Of a DNA stretch of 64,000 nucleotides, positions 21,300 through 34,900 are shown piece by piece. A program made the position numbers and the translations under genes. The notes under the pieces were generated by a model. It saw only the letters and a program-made list of their open reading frames with translations, ran no database searches and was not told the origin of the DNA. This stretch comes from Aristolochia californica. Its lineage: Eukaryota > Streptophyta > Magnoliopsida > Piperales > Aristolochiaceae. The stretch's first letter is position 1, and each line of letters begins with the position of its first letter. The stretch spans positions 9,740,748 through 9,804,747 of the forward strand of contig JARWKL010000006.1 in the NCBI GenBank assembly GCA_029961685.1, read 5' to 3'.

Positions 21300-24200
21300 G
21301 ATTTTGACCTTGGAGAAATTCACGGGTTAGAAAATCAGGTAAGGAGTTTAATTCTCCTTTGATATGTTCTATATCAAAATCAAAGGCGCTTAATTCCGCC
21401 TGCCATCTGGCAAAGATTTATTTGGAAGTAAGATTCTTCACATCCTTCTTAAGAATCGATTTGGCTACTGAACAATCAACTCTTAAAAGGAATTTCTGAT
21501 TTAATAAATCATCTTGGAATTTATGAATGCCCTTAATTATTGCCTAAATTTCTTGTTTTACAGTAGAATAATTAATATGTGCATCATGCCAATTGCTAGA
21601 GGTAAATCTAACAAGTTCTTCTTTACCTGTGGGATTTCTTTGTTTTAAGATACCACCATAGCCTATATGGGAAGCATTAGTCTCTACTACCTTAGGATAT
21701 GAAGGATTGGTTAGGTTAAGACAAGGGAGTTGTTTAACCTTACTCTTGATCAGTTGGACTGCTTGTGTATGTTTAGGAGTCCAAGGCTCAGGATTCTTTC
21801 TTAGTCTTTTATGCAATATAGCAGAGTCTTGGGCAAGATGAGGATAATAATCTGCAATATAATTGAGACTTCCTAGAAATTTCTGAAGTTGAGTTTTCTC
21901 TAGTAATTCATCTGGAAACTTGGAGGCAAACTCAATGCTTCTATCATTGGGAACTATTTTTCCCTTGTGGATATTATGACCTAAAAATCGAACAGAGGTC
22001 TGAAACAATTTCATTTTCGGTGCCGATATCACCAACCCATGTTTTCCAATAACTGTTTTGAAAACATGTAAATGGTTAAAATGGGCATCAATAGATTATG
22101 AATAAACAAGAATATCATCAATATAAACAATAGTAAATTCAGAATAAAGAGCAAATATATCATTCATGATATTTTGAAATTCAGATGGAGCATTTTTCAA
22201 ACCGAAAGGCATAACATTCCATTCAAAGTGACCAAAAGGGACAGTGAATGCAGTCTTGTATTTATCCTCTTCATTAATTTGAATTTTCCAATATTCAGAT
22301 TTCAAATCAAATTTGGAAAAGATTTTAGCAGAAAACAATCTGTCTAATAAATTTTTTTTATTTGGGATAGGATAGCGAATCCATCTCAAACAATCATTCA
22401 GTGATTTATAATTAACCACTAATCGAGGAACACCTCGTTCCTTCTCTGCATTTTTATTGACATAAAAAGCAGTACAACTCCATGGGGAGTAAGATTTTTA
22501 AATTAATTTTTTATCCAACAGATTTTGGATTTCCTGTTTACAGAGGTCTAGTAAGGCATGTTTCATTTGACTAGGCCTGGCTTTGGTGGGAATGGTTCTT
22601 TCATTGAACCCATCAATATATGGTAAAGACACAATATATTTATGTCGATCCCAAAAAGTTGTAGGAATGTCACTACAAATTTCTTGGGTTAATAATTTCT
22701 GAAGAGAACTAATTTTCGCTTTGATGTTGATAGTTTCTAGCTGCTGTTCAAGAGTTAAAAATTGAATTTGTTTATGCAGGAAACTAAGATGATGTTCTTT
22801 CACATTTCTCAATTCGGAAATCTCATTGATAAAACTAATTTGAGGAGGATATTTGAAAGGGAAATATATAGGTTTATTATTAACCTGTCCATGAATTCCA
22901 TGGTTGTCGATGCCTTTAATTGGCATTATTTTTTTTCCAAAAAAGGAGTACCTAATATGACTTGTTGAGTCATATTTTTTACTAACAGAAAGTCGGTAAT
23001 AATGCGCTGATCATTAGTGCAGATGGTGGCATTATTTAATTTATATTTAATCTTCATTTTGTCTCCATTAGCATTGGCTAAAGTTTGAGTTCTTTTCTCA
23101 AAATATTGGGTTGGAATCAACCCTTCCTAGATGCAGTTTAAGTCTGCTCCACTATCAATCAGAGCTGTCAATTTAGGAATGACAAAGTTCTGATCAATCA
23201 CTAAATTAATCACAGTATGCCATCTTTGATGGATGACTTTAGTGATCTGATTTAGAAAAGATTCCTTTGATTTCTTTTCTGATTGTACACTATTTTGTGC
23301 ACATTTTTGTTCAAGCTGTTTATACAGGGATTTTAATTCTTTTAATTCAAGCTTGATTTCTTTAATTTCTCCTTGTAATGAGGAGATGGATATGGGTTGT
23401 TTTGAAGAGTGGGTTTCTTCAAGATGACCAATAATTTCCTTCAAAGAATAAGGTTTTACTCCTTGAATGGGAGAACTCTTTGAAGTACTTTGAATTTGAG
23501 CAAGATATTCTTTGATTAAATATCTTTTGGTTTGAGGATCTTCCTCTTGATCAATGTTCTTAAGCATAAGTTGTTGATCAGTAGTAAGAACATTAATCTG
23601 ATGCATTTGAGCCACAGATTGTAGATGAGAACAACTGCAATCTGGGTCATCTTCTGATTGGCTGGATGAGGCATAATCAAGGTCATCCCCAGAATCAGAA
23701 TTTAAGAGAATTTTAGCCAACTGGATTTTCAATCCTTCATCGATTTGAAGTTGGTTCAATTTCTCTTTTGTTTTGCATCGATTAGAATAGTGGCCTAATT
23801 TACCACATTTATAACAGACGATTTTTTTTTTGTCTGGCTGAGTTCTTCTAGGAGGTGGTCTCAGACGAGAAGTCTATCTTGGAGGAGGTCTCCTAGATTC
23901 ATGACTAGTCTTATTATAAGACTGTCTTTTGGGATATCTCCTACTCCTGTTGGAGTAGGGTTCTGGTCTCGTTTTATGCGAGACCTTCCCTTTTCCCTTC
24001 CTTTGATGGGAAGGTTGTGGTCTTGTGTCATAGGCAAACTGTTCACAGAATTCACCAAGCTCACTCTTACCAATCAGATTTTGTTTCTTAACCTGAGCTT
24101 GAAGTTTTAAATCATTACATAAGGTCAGTCCTTCTTCGATGATAGCACTGGTAAGGAGACCGTAGGTATATTGTTGGTAGTTGATCATTCCTACATCATT

Positions 24201-25817
24201 ACCTAACCATTTGCGTACTTTGCTAGAAAAAAGTGTTGGTAATCCATCAATAAATTTCGCTTTCCAATATTCATTATTGGCATTGGTTCTTTGCATAACC
24301 TTAGTAAGGAAAACATCTTTATACCATCTAAAATGGCTAAGTGTTCGGCATCTAAGATTTTGCAAAACCTCTCTTCCCTTATCAGTAGTGGACATCAAAT
24401 TGCCAATAAAATGGTAAACAATACATGAAATCAAGGTATAAACTGCATCATCCTCGCCAAGGTATGCTATCTTGATTTAGTTTTGATAAACTTTTTGGAA
24501 TTGTAGATTTCATGATGTTGTTCGGCAGTGAGGATATTATCCCACCAACCTTTGAGGCTTCCAGAAAACCCAGCAGTTAACATTTCTGCTATGCCATGAT
24601 CTGAATTCTTATGTTGTCTACATATGGTAGCATACATAAACATTCTTCAACAATGTTCTAAAATCTGATATTCAGACATAGAATCTATGTTCCATTCATA
24701 AATGGATCTGCCATCATAGGCTTTTTGATCTATATATACATTCTCTTCATATAATAGGTCCTGAGGTGTAGGCCTATGATAATAAAGCTTGTGATTTAGA
24801 CCCCAACGCCGAGTAGATTTCTTAGTATAATCCAATTTTTGAATACTCGATTGATCTTTAATCATTTCCTGAAGAATTGCTTCAGTCTGATTGATATTAG
24901 TTAAACCCAAATCATGAAGATTAAGGTTTTGACCTTCATCAGAATCAGAGTATGCTGAAGGAGTTAAATCTTCAGTATTATTTTGTGATAAAAAATCTTC
25001 TTGAGATTCTTCATCCTGTGATTCGTCAGCTTCCAATACATGGAGACTTTTGCGAACTGCATTAGCCTAGGCTTCATGAGCCTGTTGGGCTTGTTTGATT
25101 TGATCTTCGGAAATATTTAATTTTCCAAGCCTGGTTAATAATTCTTCAACAACCTCAGAATTATTATCCAATTTAAAGTTCCTAATTGGAACAGGTGGTT
25201 TGATGAGTGGTTTACCATCCATCAACAAAGGTAATTTATGAGAAGATAAGTCAAAGGGATTCTGACAGTATTTCTCGAGAGTACCATGATCCAATAAATC
25301 TTCAACACGAGTTAGCTGTTGGCCTATCGTTTGGAGATTTAAATTGGTAAAGTTTTTTTTTTCTCCTGATCTGACCCATAGGATTCAGAGAGATTTCAGG
25401 ATTAACAAAAGCAACTGCTTCTACAAAATCAGGGGATTTTCCCGAAGGACTTGGAAAGTCAAGTCTGATCGGATCAGTAGGAGGATGGACTGATCGGATA
25501 TTGATCCCAGACATGAGATGCCATTCTTTCGTTAGGGTAGAAAGACTGGGAGCAGTGGATGAAACTAAGGGTCGTTTCTCTGCTTGCTTTAGTCTGGTTT
25601 GCATGAACCAATCAACAAAGGACATGATAACCTTATTTGTTTCCAAATAAAGATAAAAGTCATTTGACAATTCCATGCATTCTGCGGCCCCATAGATGTC
25701 AAAAAACCAATTTTTGAAACCTAGATTATTGGGGTGAAAGAATTCAGCTTTAATGGTTGTGCGGTCCACCACAAAAGGTGGTGGGTCATAGGTACTCTGT
25801 TGAGGTGTAAAAATCAT
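21292..25817 (-). pseudogene. ORF2 coat protein-protease-RT-RNase H polyprotein (broken, full length)
   Basis: All domains are present in order: N-terminal domain, acidic stretch, coat protein core, knuckle (about 23,780-23,820), protease with DSGA (23148-23156), RT with YIDD (22114-22125) and RNase H. It would make the capsid and copy the viral RNA into DNA. Breaks include a TAG at 23127-23129 just after the protease, a TAA at 22096-22098 three codons after YIDDIL, a homopolymer frameshift near 25,355 and several more stops. The RNase H first Asp is Asn (21676-21678). Confidence 0.88.
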
Positions 25818-25819
25818 AA

Positions 25820-26717
25820 TCACAGAGTAAAACCAGTCATTTCACTGGGAGTGGGAGAAGTTCTGTCATGCTCCCTTTCTCGGTAGACCCCATGAAGTAT
25901 CTGGGTGTCTGATAGGTGGATTCCTTTTAATGAGGAATCATCCTTGATAGATTGTTTTTCATCCAATTCCTGTAGGCGAGTAGATGGGCCTACATCCGAA
26001 TATCTGGATGACGTGGGTGGTAAAGAGACTCGGTAGGGAGTCTTGTCTTTGAAATTGATTACCACATCGCCATCTGTTGATTGGATGACATGATCAATAT
26101 CCTGATTAATTAGGAGTCATGGAGGAACAGCCTGAGGAATAGTCCAGTTGGCTGGGATATGAATTTCCTCCCAATTGATCATCCCAATAGTTTCAGTTCC
26201 AGGAATAAAATTGTATCCCTGTGTTAAAATCCTCAACTGGATAGATTCTAACAAATTCCTATCTGTTAAAGATAGGGTGAGATTTGGATGGATATTAAAG
26301 TAAACAGGTCCCCCGACTGAGACTTGTTTCAACAATACCCATTAATGAGGGTTTCCAATCCAAACAGCAACCATCACAGAGTATGGCCAGCAAACATGTG
26401 TTCATACCTAGTAAGGTCAAGGGTTTGAACGCAATCTCTATGCATCCAATATGCATGTATATCTTCTCAATATCTGCAAGATACTTATTGAGATCTGTTA
26501 ACTCTAATAATTTAAGAGTTGAATCTTGGTTTTCAAGATTAATGGTTTGTTCCATGGTTTTGATTCCCATGGTACTAGAAAGGGTGAAGGTTCCTTTCTT
26601 GTAGATTGATGTAGGTTTAATGGACAGAATTATCCAATCATTCAATTGTTGTTGAACTTTATATTCAACTAAAGATGCATTTTTCACTGATCCAGTAATC
26701 CTACTACAGGATGTCAT
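25820..26717 (-). pseudogene. Movement protein gene (internal deletion)
   Basis: The gene keeps its start (protein begins MTSCSRIT) and stop, but about 130 bases are lost at 26,184/26,185, an extra base sits near 26,312, and a stop lies near 26,118 (CGA changed to TGA). The stop codon at the end is followed by TT and the ORF2 ATG, as in other copies. Confidence 0.82.
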
Positions 26718-27170
26718 CTTGGGACAAATTTAAAATTAAACCAAATTAAAGTAAAATAAAAGTAAAATAAAATAAATTACACTACAGCTAAGAGTGGTAA
26801 AAGATAACCAGAAGGAGGAATATCCTAGTATGAAGTAAACATATTATAAACTGATTATATGGTAATCATGAACGAAGCAACATTTGATTCCTAATATCAT
26901 AATTGATTTACTGTTCATCATCTTCTTGATCAGATACACGTCTGTCAACGATTTAAGAGTATAGCGGCCCTTCAACGCCTACGCCTAACCACGGCAATGG
27001 CAACACAGGCATACCTCAACGCGACTTGGGTCACGTCCCATATCATAACAAGAAGGATGATGAATAGTAAAATATTATAACATTACGAAGTAAATTAACT
27101 CCCCTGATGATTAAGATATAAAAAAATTTATAATAGCTACTTCATACCTGGATATTCATGTTTTAACCTT
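26718..27170 (-). promoter_or_regulatory. Viral RNA leader (diverged copy)
   Basis: This leader aligns with those at 10,139-10,601 and 58,054-58,504 but differs more from them than they do from each other. The CpG-rich block lies at about 26,966-27,040. No TATA box follows, because the copy is cut just beyond the primer site. Confidence 0.7.
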
Positions 27171-27187
27171 CCATGGCTCTGATACCA
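27171..27187 (-). promoter_or_regulatory. Primer binding site for tRNA-iMet
   Basis: The minus strand reads TGGTATCAGAGCCATGG, identical to the copy at 58,037. It is followed by only about 35 bases of 5' RNA sequence. Confidence 0.88.
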
Positions 27188-27268
27188 ATTACAGCGGAGG
27201 GAAGAAGGGAAATTGACAGAAGGGCGAGTAGATGGGCCTACATCCGAATATCTGGATGACGTGGGTGA
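27188..27268 (-). pseudogene. Scraps of viral R region and movement protein
   Basis: After the primer site come about 35 bases of shortened R-region sequence and then about 44 bases (27,225-27,268) from the 3' part of the movement protein gene, ending in a GAAA array. This is a multi-piece junction. Confidence 0.65.
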
Positions 27269-27838
27269 GCAAAAAAGAAAGAAATGAAGAAAGAGAGAAG
27301 AAAAGAAAGAACCATGAAAAAAAGAAACTGAAAGAATGAAAAAAATAAACAAGAAAGAAAGATTGAAAGAAAGAAAGATATAAATAAAGAAAGAAAGAAA
27401 TAAAGAAAGAAAGAAAGAAATCATGAATGAAGAAAGAAAAAACAAGAAATAACAAATAAAAAAAGGCACATAGAAAGAAATAAGAAATTAGAAAATAATA
27501 ATAAAGAAAGAATCGTGATAGAAACAAAGAAACAAGTCATAAAGAAAGAGTAAGAAAGAAAAAAGAAAGAAACAATGAAAAAATTAAATAGAAAGAAAGA
27601 AAGAAGACAAAAACAAAGAAATAAAAAAAGAGAAAAAAATGAAAGAAGCATGAAAGAAGAAGCCAGAAAGAAACAAGAAAGAAAGAAAAAAAATAGAAAG
27701 ATATAAATAGAGAAACATGAAAGGAAGAATGATAAAAGAAAGAAACAAAGAAAGAAGAAAGAAAGAAAGAAAGAAAGAAAAGAAAATAAGAAAGAAAGAA
27801 CTAGTATAGAAATAAAAAAATAGAGAAACATATATCAT
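27269..27838. repeat. GAAA polypurine array
   Basis: This is 570 bases of GAAA-type repeat on the plus strand, with a reverse marker block (GGCACATAGAAAG) near 27,465. No gene is present. Confidence 0.92.
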
Positions 27839-27864
27839 TTATAGTCATCAATAAGGTAATGAAA

Positions 27865-27964
27865 TTATACAATAGGTCCTGAGGTGTAGGCCTATGGTAG
27901 TAGATTTTATGATTCATATCCCATCGCCGAGTAGATTTTTTGGTATAATCTAATTTTTGGATAT
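27865..27964 (-). pseudogene. ORF2 coat protein scrap
   Basis: About 100 bases match the coat protein region coding YHRPTPQDLLY, on the minus strand. It ends at GGATAT (27959-27964), where a plus-strand leader begins. The 26 bases before it (27,839-27,864) match nothing I recognise. Confidence 0.75.
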
Positions 27965-28065
27965 TCTTCTTTCTAGTAATCTTTTACCACTCTTAGTTGT
28001 AGTGTCATTTTAGTTTACTTTCATTTTAGTTTAATTGTGTTTAAATTTTTATAATTAGTTAAACA
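27959..28065 (+). promoter_or_regulatory. 3' end of a viral leader
   Basis: This matches the last 100 or so bases of the leader, including CTTTTACCACTCTTAG, directly before the movement protein ATG. There is no promoter attached. Confidence 0.75.
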
Positions 28066-28292
28066 ATGGCATCTAGTAGTAGGATTACTGGAGCTATGAA
28101 GAATGCTTCTCTTATTGAATATAAAGTTCAACATCAATTAAATGATTGGACAATTCCGTCTATAAAACCAACGTCAATATACAAGAAAGGAACATTCACC
28201 CTTTCTAGTACCATGGGAACTAAAACCATGGAACAAACAATTAATCTTGAAAATCAAGATTCAACTCTTAAATTATTAGAGTTAACAGATCT
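28066..28292 (+). pseudogene. Movement protein gene, 5' fragment
   Basis: About 75 codons are open from the ATG (protein start MASSSRIT) through STMGTKTMEQTINLE. The viral sequence then breaks into a purine array near 28,293. It is on the plus strand while the flanking large copies are on the minus strand. Confidence 0.82.
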
Positions 28293-29237
28293 AAAAAAAA
28301 ACAAGCAAACAAAGAAGAAGAAATGAAGAAAGAAAGAAAAAAAAGACAAAAGAAATTAGAAAGAATGAAAAACAATTGAAGAAATGAAGAAAGAAACAGA
28401 AAAAGGAACAAAAGAAACATAAAAAAATGAATGAAATTAATAAAAAAGAAAAGAGAAATAAGAAATAAAAAGAAAGAAAGACAAAAATAAACAAGAAAAA
28501 ATACATAAATAAATAAGACACATTGAAAAAAACAAGAAAGAAGAAAAGAAGAAGAAAAATTGAATCAAGATAGAAATAATGAAAAAAAAAGTATAATGGA
28601 GAAAAGGAATGAAAGAAGAAAAAAACAAACAAACAAAGAAGAAATATAGATAGAAAGAAGAAAAAATGAAAGAAAGAAAAAATAAATGAAGAAAGAAAGA
28701 AGACAGAAAGAAAGAAAGAAAGGGAAAAAGAAATAAGAATGAAATAAAAAGAAGAAGAAAGATAGATGGAAAGAAGAAAGTGAAAGGAATGAAATTAGAA
28801 AGAAATAAAGAAAGACAAACATAAAGAAAGAAACATGAAAGAAAGAAAGAAAGAAACAAGAAAGAAAGACTGAAAGAATGAAGAAAACAAGAAAGAACAA
28901 ATAAAAAAAGGCACGTAGAAAGAAATAAGAAATAAGAAAAGAAGGATTAATAAAGAATCATGATAGAAATAAACAAACAAATAAGTCAGAAAGAAAGTCT
29001 TTCTTGTTCCAATCTTTCTCTTTTCTTACTTTTTAATTTCTCCTTTTTCTCCTTCATTCATTCTTTCTTTCTTATTTTTTCTTTCTTTCTTTTTTTCTTT
29101 CTTATTTTTAATTTTTTTCTTTAATTCTTTCTTTCTCCACTTCTTTCTTCTCTTCTCCTTCTTTTTTCTTTCATATTTCTATCTTCCTTTATTTTTTCCT
29201 TATTTATTCTTTCTTTTTTTCTTCTTTCCTTATATAT

Positions 29238-29274
<37 letters not shown>

Positions 29275-30880
29275 TTTATTTTTTATTTTATTTATTCTCT
29301 TCTTTGTTTAATTATGAAAGAAAGAAAGAAAGAATAAGAAACAAAGAAAAATAAATAAACAAATAAAAAATAAAAAATAGACAGAAAGAAAGAAAAAATA
29401 AGAAACAAAGAAAAATAAATAAAAAAATAAAAAAATAGACAGAAAGAAAGAAAAAATAAGAAACAACGAAAAATAAATAAACAAAGAAACAAGAAAGAAA
29501 CAAGAAAGATAAGAAAGAAAGAAGAACAACATAATAAATAAAGAAAGAAACTAGAATGAAAGAATAAAAGAAATAAATAAAGAAAGAAGAAAGACAAAAG
29601 AAAAAAAAGAAATAAGAAAGATAAGAAAGAAACAAGATGAAATATATTTTTTGTTTCATTTTTTATTTCTTTATTATTTTTTCTATCTTGATTCTTTCTC
29701 TCTTCTTCTTTTCTTCTTTCTTATTTCTTTCAATGTGCCTTATTTCTTTATTTATTCTTGCTCGTTTCTTTCTTTCTTTTTTTCTTGTTTCTTCATTGAA
29801 AGAAAAAGGAATGAAACTAGCAAGGAAGAAAGAAAGACAAAGTTAAAGAAAGAATCATGAATAAATAAACAAGAAAGATCAAATAAATAAAAGGCACATA
29901 AAAATAAATAAGAAGTGAAGAAGAAGAAAGAATCACAATAGAAACAAATAAACAAACATGTCAAAAAAAGAATAAGAAAGAAATAAGAAAAAGTAATGAA
30001 AAAAATGAAGCAGAAAGGAAGAAAGAAAGAAAGAAGACAAAAATAAAGAAAGAAAAAAGTGAAAGAAGAAAAAAGAAAAATCAAGAAAGATAAGAAAGAA
30101 ATAAGATGAAATATAGTTTTTGTTTCATTCTTTATTTCTTTATTCTTTTTTCTATCTTGATTCTTTCTTTCTTCTTCTTTTCTTCTTTCTTATTTCTTTC
30201 AATGAGCCTTATTTCTTTATTTATTCCTTCTTGTTTCTATCTTTCTTTATATACTCTTTCTTGTTTTTCCTTTCTCTTTTTATTCTTTTTTCTTTCTTGT
30301 TTCTTTATTTCTTTATATACTCTTTCTTGTTTTTCCTTTCTCTTTTTATTCTTTTTTCTTTCTTGTTTCTTTCATTCTTTCTTGTTTTTCCTTTATTCTT
30401 TTATTCTTTCTTTATTTCTTGTTCTTTCTTTTATTCTTTCTAGTTTCTTTCTTTCATGTTTATTTTTTTATATTTGTCATTCTTTCACCCTTTCTATTTT
30501 TTTCCTTTTTCTTTCTTCTTTCTATCTATCATTGTTTTCTTTATTTATTTCTTTCTTCTTCCATTTTTTTATCTTTCTTTTCCTTTTCTTTGGACTTGTT
30601 TGCTTTTTTTCTCTTCTCATTTTTCCTTTTCTTATTTCTTCCCTTTTCTCCCTTCTTCTCCTTCTTTTCTTTTTCCTCTTTAACTCTTTTCTCTTTTTTT
30701 CCTTTTTCCTTAATTTTCATTTTCCTTCTTCTTCTATGTTTATATTTTTGTTTTCTTTCTCCTCCTTTTATCCTTTTCTTTTTCTCTCTTTTTCATTCTC
30801 CTCTTTTTTCATATTTCATATTTACCATTCCTTATTTTTTTTCCATGTATTTGTTTCATATTTACCCTATGACATGTTAT
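28293..30880. repeat. Alternating GAAA and TTTC arrays
   Basis: Six blocks alternate in strand: purine 28,293-28,990; pyrimidine to 29,310; purine to 29,638; pyrimidine to about 29,800; purine to 30,105; pyrimidine to 30,880. The stretch 29,637-29,765 is repeated at 30,106-30,235. A C-rich tract at about 30,600-30,870 matches 5,960-6,200, and 28,300-29,040 matches 62,866-63,630. No gene is present. Confidence 0.92.
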
Positions 30881-30884
30881 CGTC

Positions 30885-31996
30885 TGCTGGCTCAGAGGAA
30901 GTGCTTTCATTGCACTTAGTTACCATAGAATCCTTCATTGATTCTAATAATTTTGTCATAATGTCTTTTTACGATATATTCAGAATCAAACTCTTTAATT
31001 GAGTTTTAAAAATTTTAAATAAATTTTTGGAGTCATAATGGACTTCCGGGATTCTTTGTAATCCAAGATTATTTTCATTTTGAATGATACCAGACCCAAT
31101 TTCTGCTACTTTAGTATCAATGTTGGGGAAATTTTTCCACAACGAACATGAAATGTTCTTAATAACACTAGTAGGCCTTTGTCATTAAAGCCTGTAGTAC
31201 AATCCCATCTCCAAATCCATGGTAAAGAAAATACCATAAAGAAGATAAGACTGTCCCAATTCTTTGGGGGTTTTTCATAACCCAGAGCTTTAAGCTCAGG
31301 ACCGGATTGAGTCCATTTCAAAAAATGAACCTTAATGGGTTCAGGTAATATTGAAATGGGTGGCCCAAATTTGTTCCATGAAGCAAATACCCAACTGGGT
31401 AGAGGTAAGGACCTCTAAAAGACATTCTTTTCCCATTGGAAAACCCAGGAATGCCTATAGGAGGGATTTTGGAAATAAAAAGTATTATACCTGGAATCCA
31501 AATAATCCCAATAATTAAATTCCTTACCAATAGGAAGGTTAGCTACTTTAGCTAAATCAAATTTTCCCCAAGTTGAGGGATGCATGAATATTTATATTGT
31601 ACATTTACTGTACGCTCGTGGGCTATCCCATTTAGCCACATTGGTCAGTGTATGATGCACTGATATGGAATTAAGGTGAACCAAAATAGATTCAAAGGAA
31701 TACCATCGTTTTCCTACACGGATGGGACAGTAGGCTTCTCCAAGCCATTTCTGTAACATCTCCCAGGAATCCAATGTACCCTCTAAGTGCTCTTCATTGA
31801 GGAGCAAAATAGTCTCCGTATCAGGAAGAGTAATGTACTCTGGTTCTACTTCAAGTGTCTCTTTATACGACACTGGGGCTTTACCCTTCTTGTCTAAGGA
31901 ATTTCCTCTTTCTGGATTCTTTCGGCCTCGGCATCTTGATTGTTGATTACCACGTCCTCTCATTGGGAGTGGATTGCCCCTTGCGGGGTTATACAT
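30885..31996 (-). pseudogene. ORF3 protein, unknown function (truncated)
   Basis: The first 135 residues from ATG 31994-31996 are open, with the RG-rich start and the EPEYITLPDTETILLL block. A TAG at 31415-31417 is shared with other type A copies, and a short deletion follows near 31,140. The acidic C-terminus is replaced by array at about 30,880. Confidence 0.75.
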
Positions 31997-34900
31997 GATT
32001 TTGACCTTGGAGAAATTCACGGGTGAGAAAATCAGGTGGGGAGTTTAATTCTCCTTTGATATGTTCTATATCAAAATCAAAGGCACTTAATTCCGCCTGC
32101 CATCTGGCAAAGATTTGTTTGGAAGCAAGATTCTTCACATCCTTCTTAAGAATTGATTTTGTAGCAGAACAATCTACTCTTAAAAGGAATTTTTGATTTA
32201 ATAAATCATCTTGGAATTTATGAATGCACTTAATTATTGCTAAAATTTCCTGTTTAACAGTAGAATAATTAATCTGTGCATCATGCCAATTGCAGGAGGT
32301 AAATCTAACTAGTTCTTCTTTACCTGATGGATTTCTTTGTTTTAAGATACCACCATAGCCTATATGGGAGGCATCAATCTCTACTACCTTCAGATATGAA
32401 GGATTGGTTAGGTTAAGACAAGGGAGTTGTTTAACCTGACTATTGATTAATTGGACTGCCAGTGTATGTTTAGGAGTCCAAGGCTCATGATTCTTTCTGA
32501 GTCATTTATGTAATATTGCAGAGTCTTGAGCAAGATGAGGATAATAATCCGCAATATAATTGAGACTTCCTAGAAATCTCTGAAGTTGAGTTTTCTCCAG
32601 TAATTCATCCGGAAACTTGGAGGCAAACTCAATGCTTCTATCAATGGGAACTATTTTTCCCTTGTGAATATTGTGACCTAAAAATTTAACAGAGGTCTGA
32701 AACAATTTCATCTTCAGTGCCGATATCAGCAACCCATGTTTTCTAATAACTATTTTGAAAACTTGTAAATGCTTAAAATGAGCATCAATAGATTCTAAAT
32801 AAATAAGGATATCATCAATATAAACAATGGTAAATTCAGAATAAGGAGAAAATATATCATTCATGATATTTTGAAATTCAGATGGAGCATTTTTCAAACT
32901 GAAAGGCATAACATTTCATTCAAAGTGAAAAAAAGGGACAGTGAATGCAGTCTTATATTTATCCTTTTCATTGATTTGAATTTGCCAATATCCAGATTTC
33001 AAATCAAATTTTGAAAAGATTTTAGTAGAAACCAATCTGTCTAATAAATCTTTTTTATTTGGGATAGGATATCGAATCCATCTCAAAAAATCATTCAGTG
33101 GTTTATAATTAACCACTAATCTTGGAACACCTCGTTCCTTTGCTGCATTTTTGTTTACATAAAATGCAGTACAACTCCATGGGGAGTAAAATTTTCTAAT
33201 TAATTTCTTATCCAACAGATTTTGGATTTCCATCTTGCAAAGGTCTAGTAAGGTATGTTTCATTTGACTAGGCCTTGATTTTGTCTGGATGGTTCTTTCA
33301 TTGAACTCATCAATATATGGTAAAGACACAATATATTTATGTCGGTCCCAAAAAGCAGTAGGAATGTCACTACAAATTTCTTGGGCAAATATTTTCTGAA
33401 GAGAACTAATTTTCTCTTTTATATCTATAGTTTCCAACTGTTGTTCAAGGGTTAAAAATTGAATTTCTTTATGCAGGAAACTAAGATGATGTTCTTTAAC
33501 ATTTCTTAATTCGGAAATCTCATTGATAAAACTAATTTGAGGAGGAGATTTGAAAGAGAAATATATCGGTTTATTATTAACCTGTCCAAGAATTCCTTGA
33601 TTATCAATACCTTTAATTGGCATGATTTTCTCCAAAAAAGGAGTGCCTAATATGACATGTTCAGTCATATTCTTGACTAATAAAAAGTCTGTATTAATAC
33701 ACTGATTATTAGTGCATGGAGGCATTATTTAATTTATATTTAATTTTCATTTTGTCTCCATTGGCATTAGCCAAAGTTTGAGTTGTTTTCTCAAAATATT
33801 GGGTCGGGATTAACCCTTCCTGGATGCAGTTTAAATCTGCTCCACTATCAATCAGAGTTGTCAGTTTAGGAATGACAAAGTTCTGATCAATTACCAAATT
33901 AATAACAGTATGCCACCTTTGATGGATGACTTTGGTAATTTTATTAAGAAAAGATTCCTCAGATTTCTTTTCTTTATGTGAACTACTTTGTTCACCTTTT
34001 TGTTCAAGCTTTTTATAAAGAGATTTTAATTCTTTTAATTCAAGCTTGATTTCTTTAATCTCTCCTTGTAATGAGGAGATGGATACGGGTTGTTTTGAAG
34101 AATTGGTTTCTTCATAACGACCAATAATTTCCTTCAAAGAATAAGGTTTTATTACTTGAATGGGAGGTATCTTTGAAGTAGTTTGCATTTGATCAAGATA
34201 TTCTTTGATTAAATATCGTTTTGTTTGAGGATCCTCCTCTTGATCAATGTTTTGTAGCATACGTTGTTGATCATTGGTAAGAACATTAATCTGATGCATT
34301 TATGCCACAGAATGAAGATGGGAACAACTACAATCTTGGTCATCTGATTGACTGGATGAGGCATAATCAATATCATCCCCAGAATCAGAATTTAAGAGAA
34401 TTTTAGCCAACTCAATCCTTCATCTATTTGAAGTTGGTTAAGTTTCTCTTTGGTTTTGCATCTATTGGAATAGTGGCCTAATTTGCCACATTTGTAACAG
34501 ACAATTTTCTTTTTGTTTGGAGGAGTTCTTCTAGGAGGTGGTTTGTGACATGGCGGAGGTCTCTTAGTTTCATGACGAGTCTTTTGATGAGACTGTTTTT
34601 TGGGATATCTCCTACTCTGATGGGAGTAGGGTTCTGGTCTCTTAGAATGCTAGACTTTCCTTTTTCCCTTCCTTTGATGGGAAGTGGTGGACCTGTGTCA
34701 CAGGCAAACTGTTCACAGAATTCACCAGGCTCATGATTACCAGTAAGATTTTGTTTCTTAAGTTGAGCTTGAAGCTTTAAATCATTACATAAGGTCAATC
34801 CCTCTTGGATGATAGCACTGGTAAGGAGACCATATGTATATTGATGGTAGTTGATAATTCCTACCTCATTACCTAACCTTTTTCTCACCTTGCTGGCAAA

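Larger units (their letters stand above)
18552..26184 (+). repeat. Direct segmental duplication, copy 1
   Basis: This segment matches 37,776-45,408 in the same orientation at a steady offset of about 19,223 bases. Sampled stretches differ by only a few bases per 200. Shared private features include the coat protein/intergenic fusion, the stop three codons after YIDDIL and the RNase H Asp-to-Asn change. Confidence 0.88.
18471..27268 (-). mobile_element. Endogenous caulimovirid element 4 (type A, rearranged)
   Basis: Reading the minus strand from the right: a leader with primer site, MP, the whole ORF2, ORF3, ORF4, then a stub of intergenic DNA fused directly to the middle of another ORF2 coat protein region. 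Most of it (18,552-26,184) is duplicated at 37,776-45,408. Confidence 0.88.

Noticed and set aside
21292..25817. Ty3-type LTR retrotransposon
   Set aside because: Protease, RT and RNase H would fit, but there is no integrase and no LTR, and a movement protein lies upstream. These point to Caulimoviridae.
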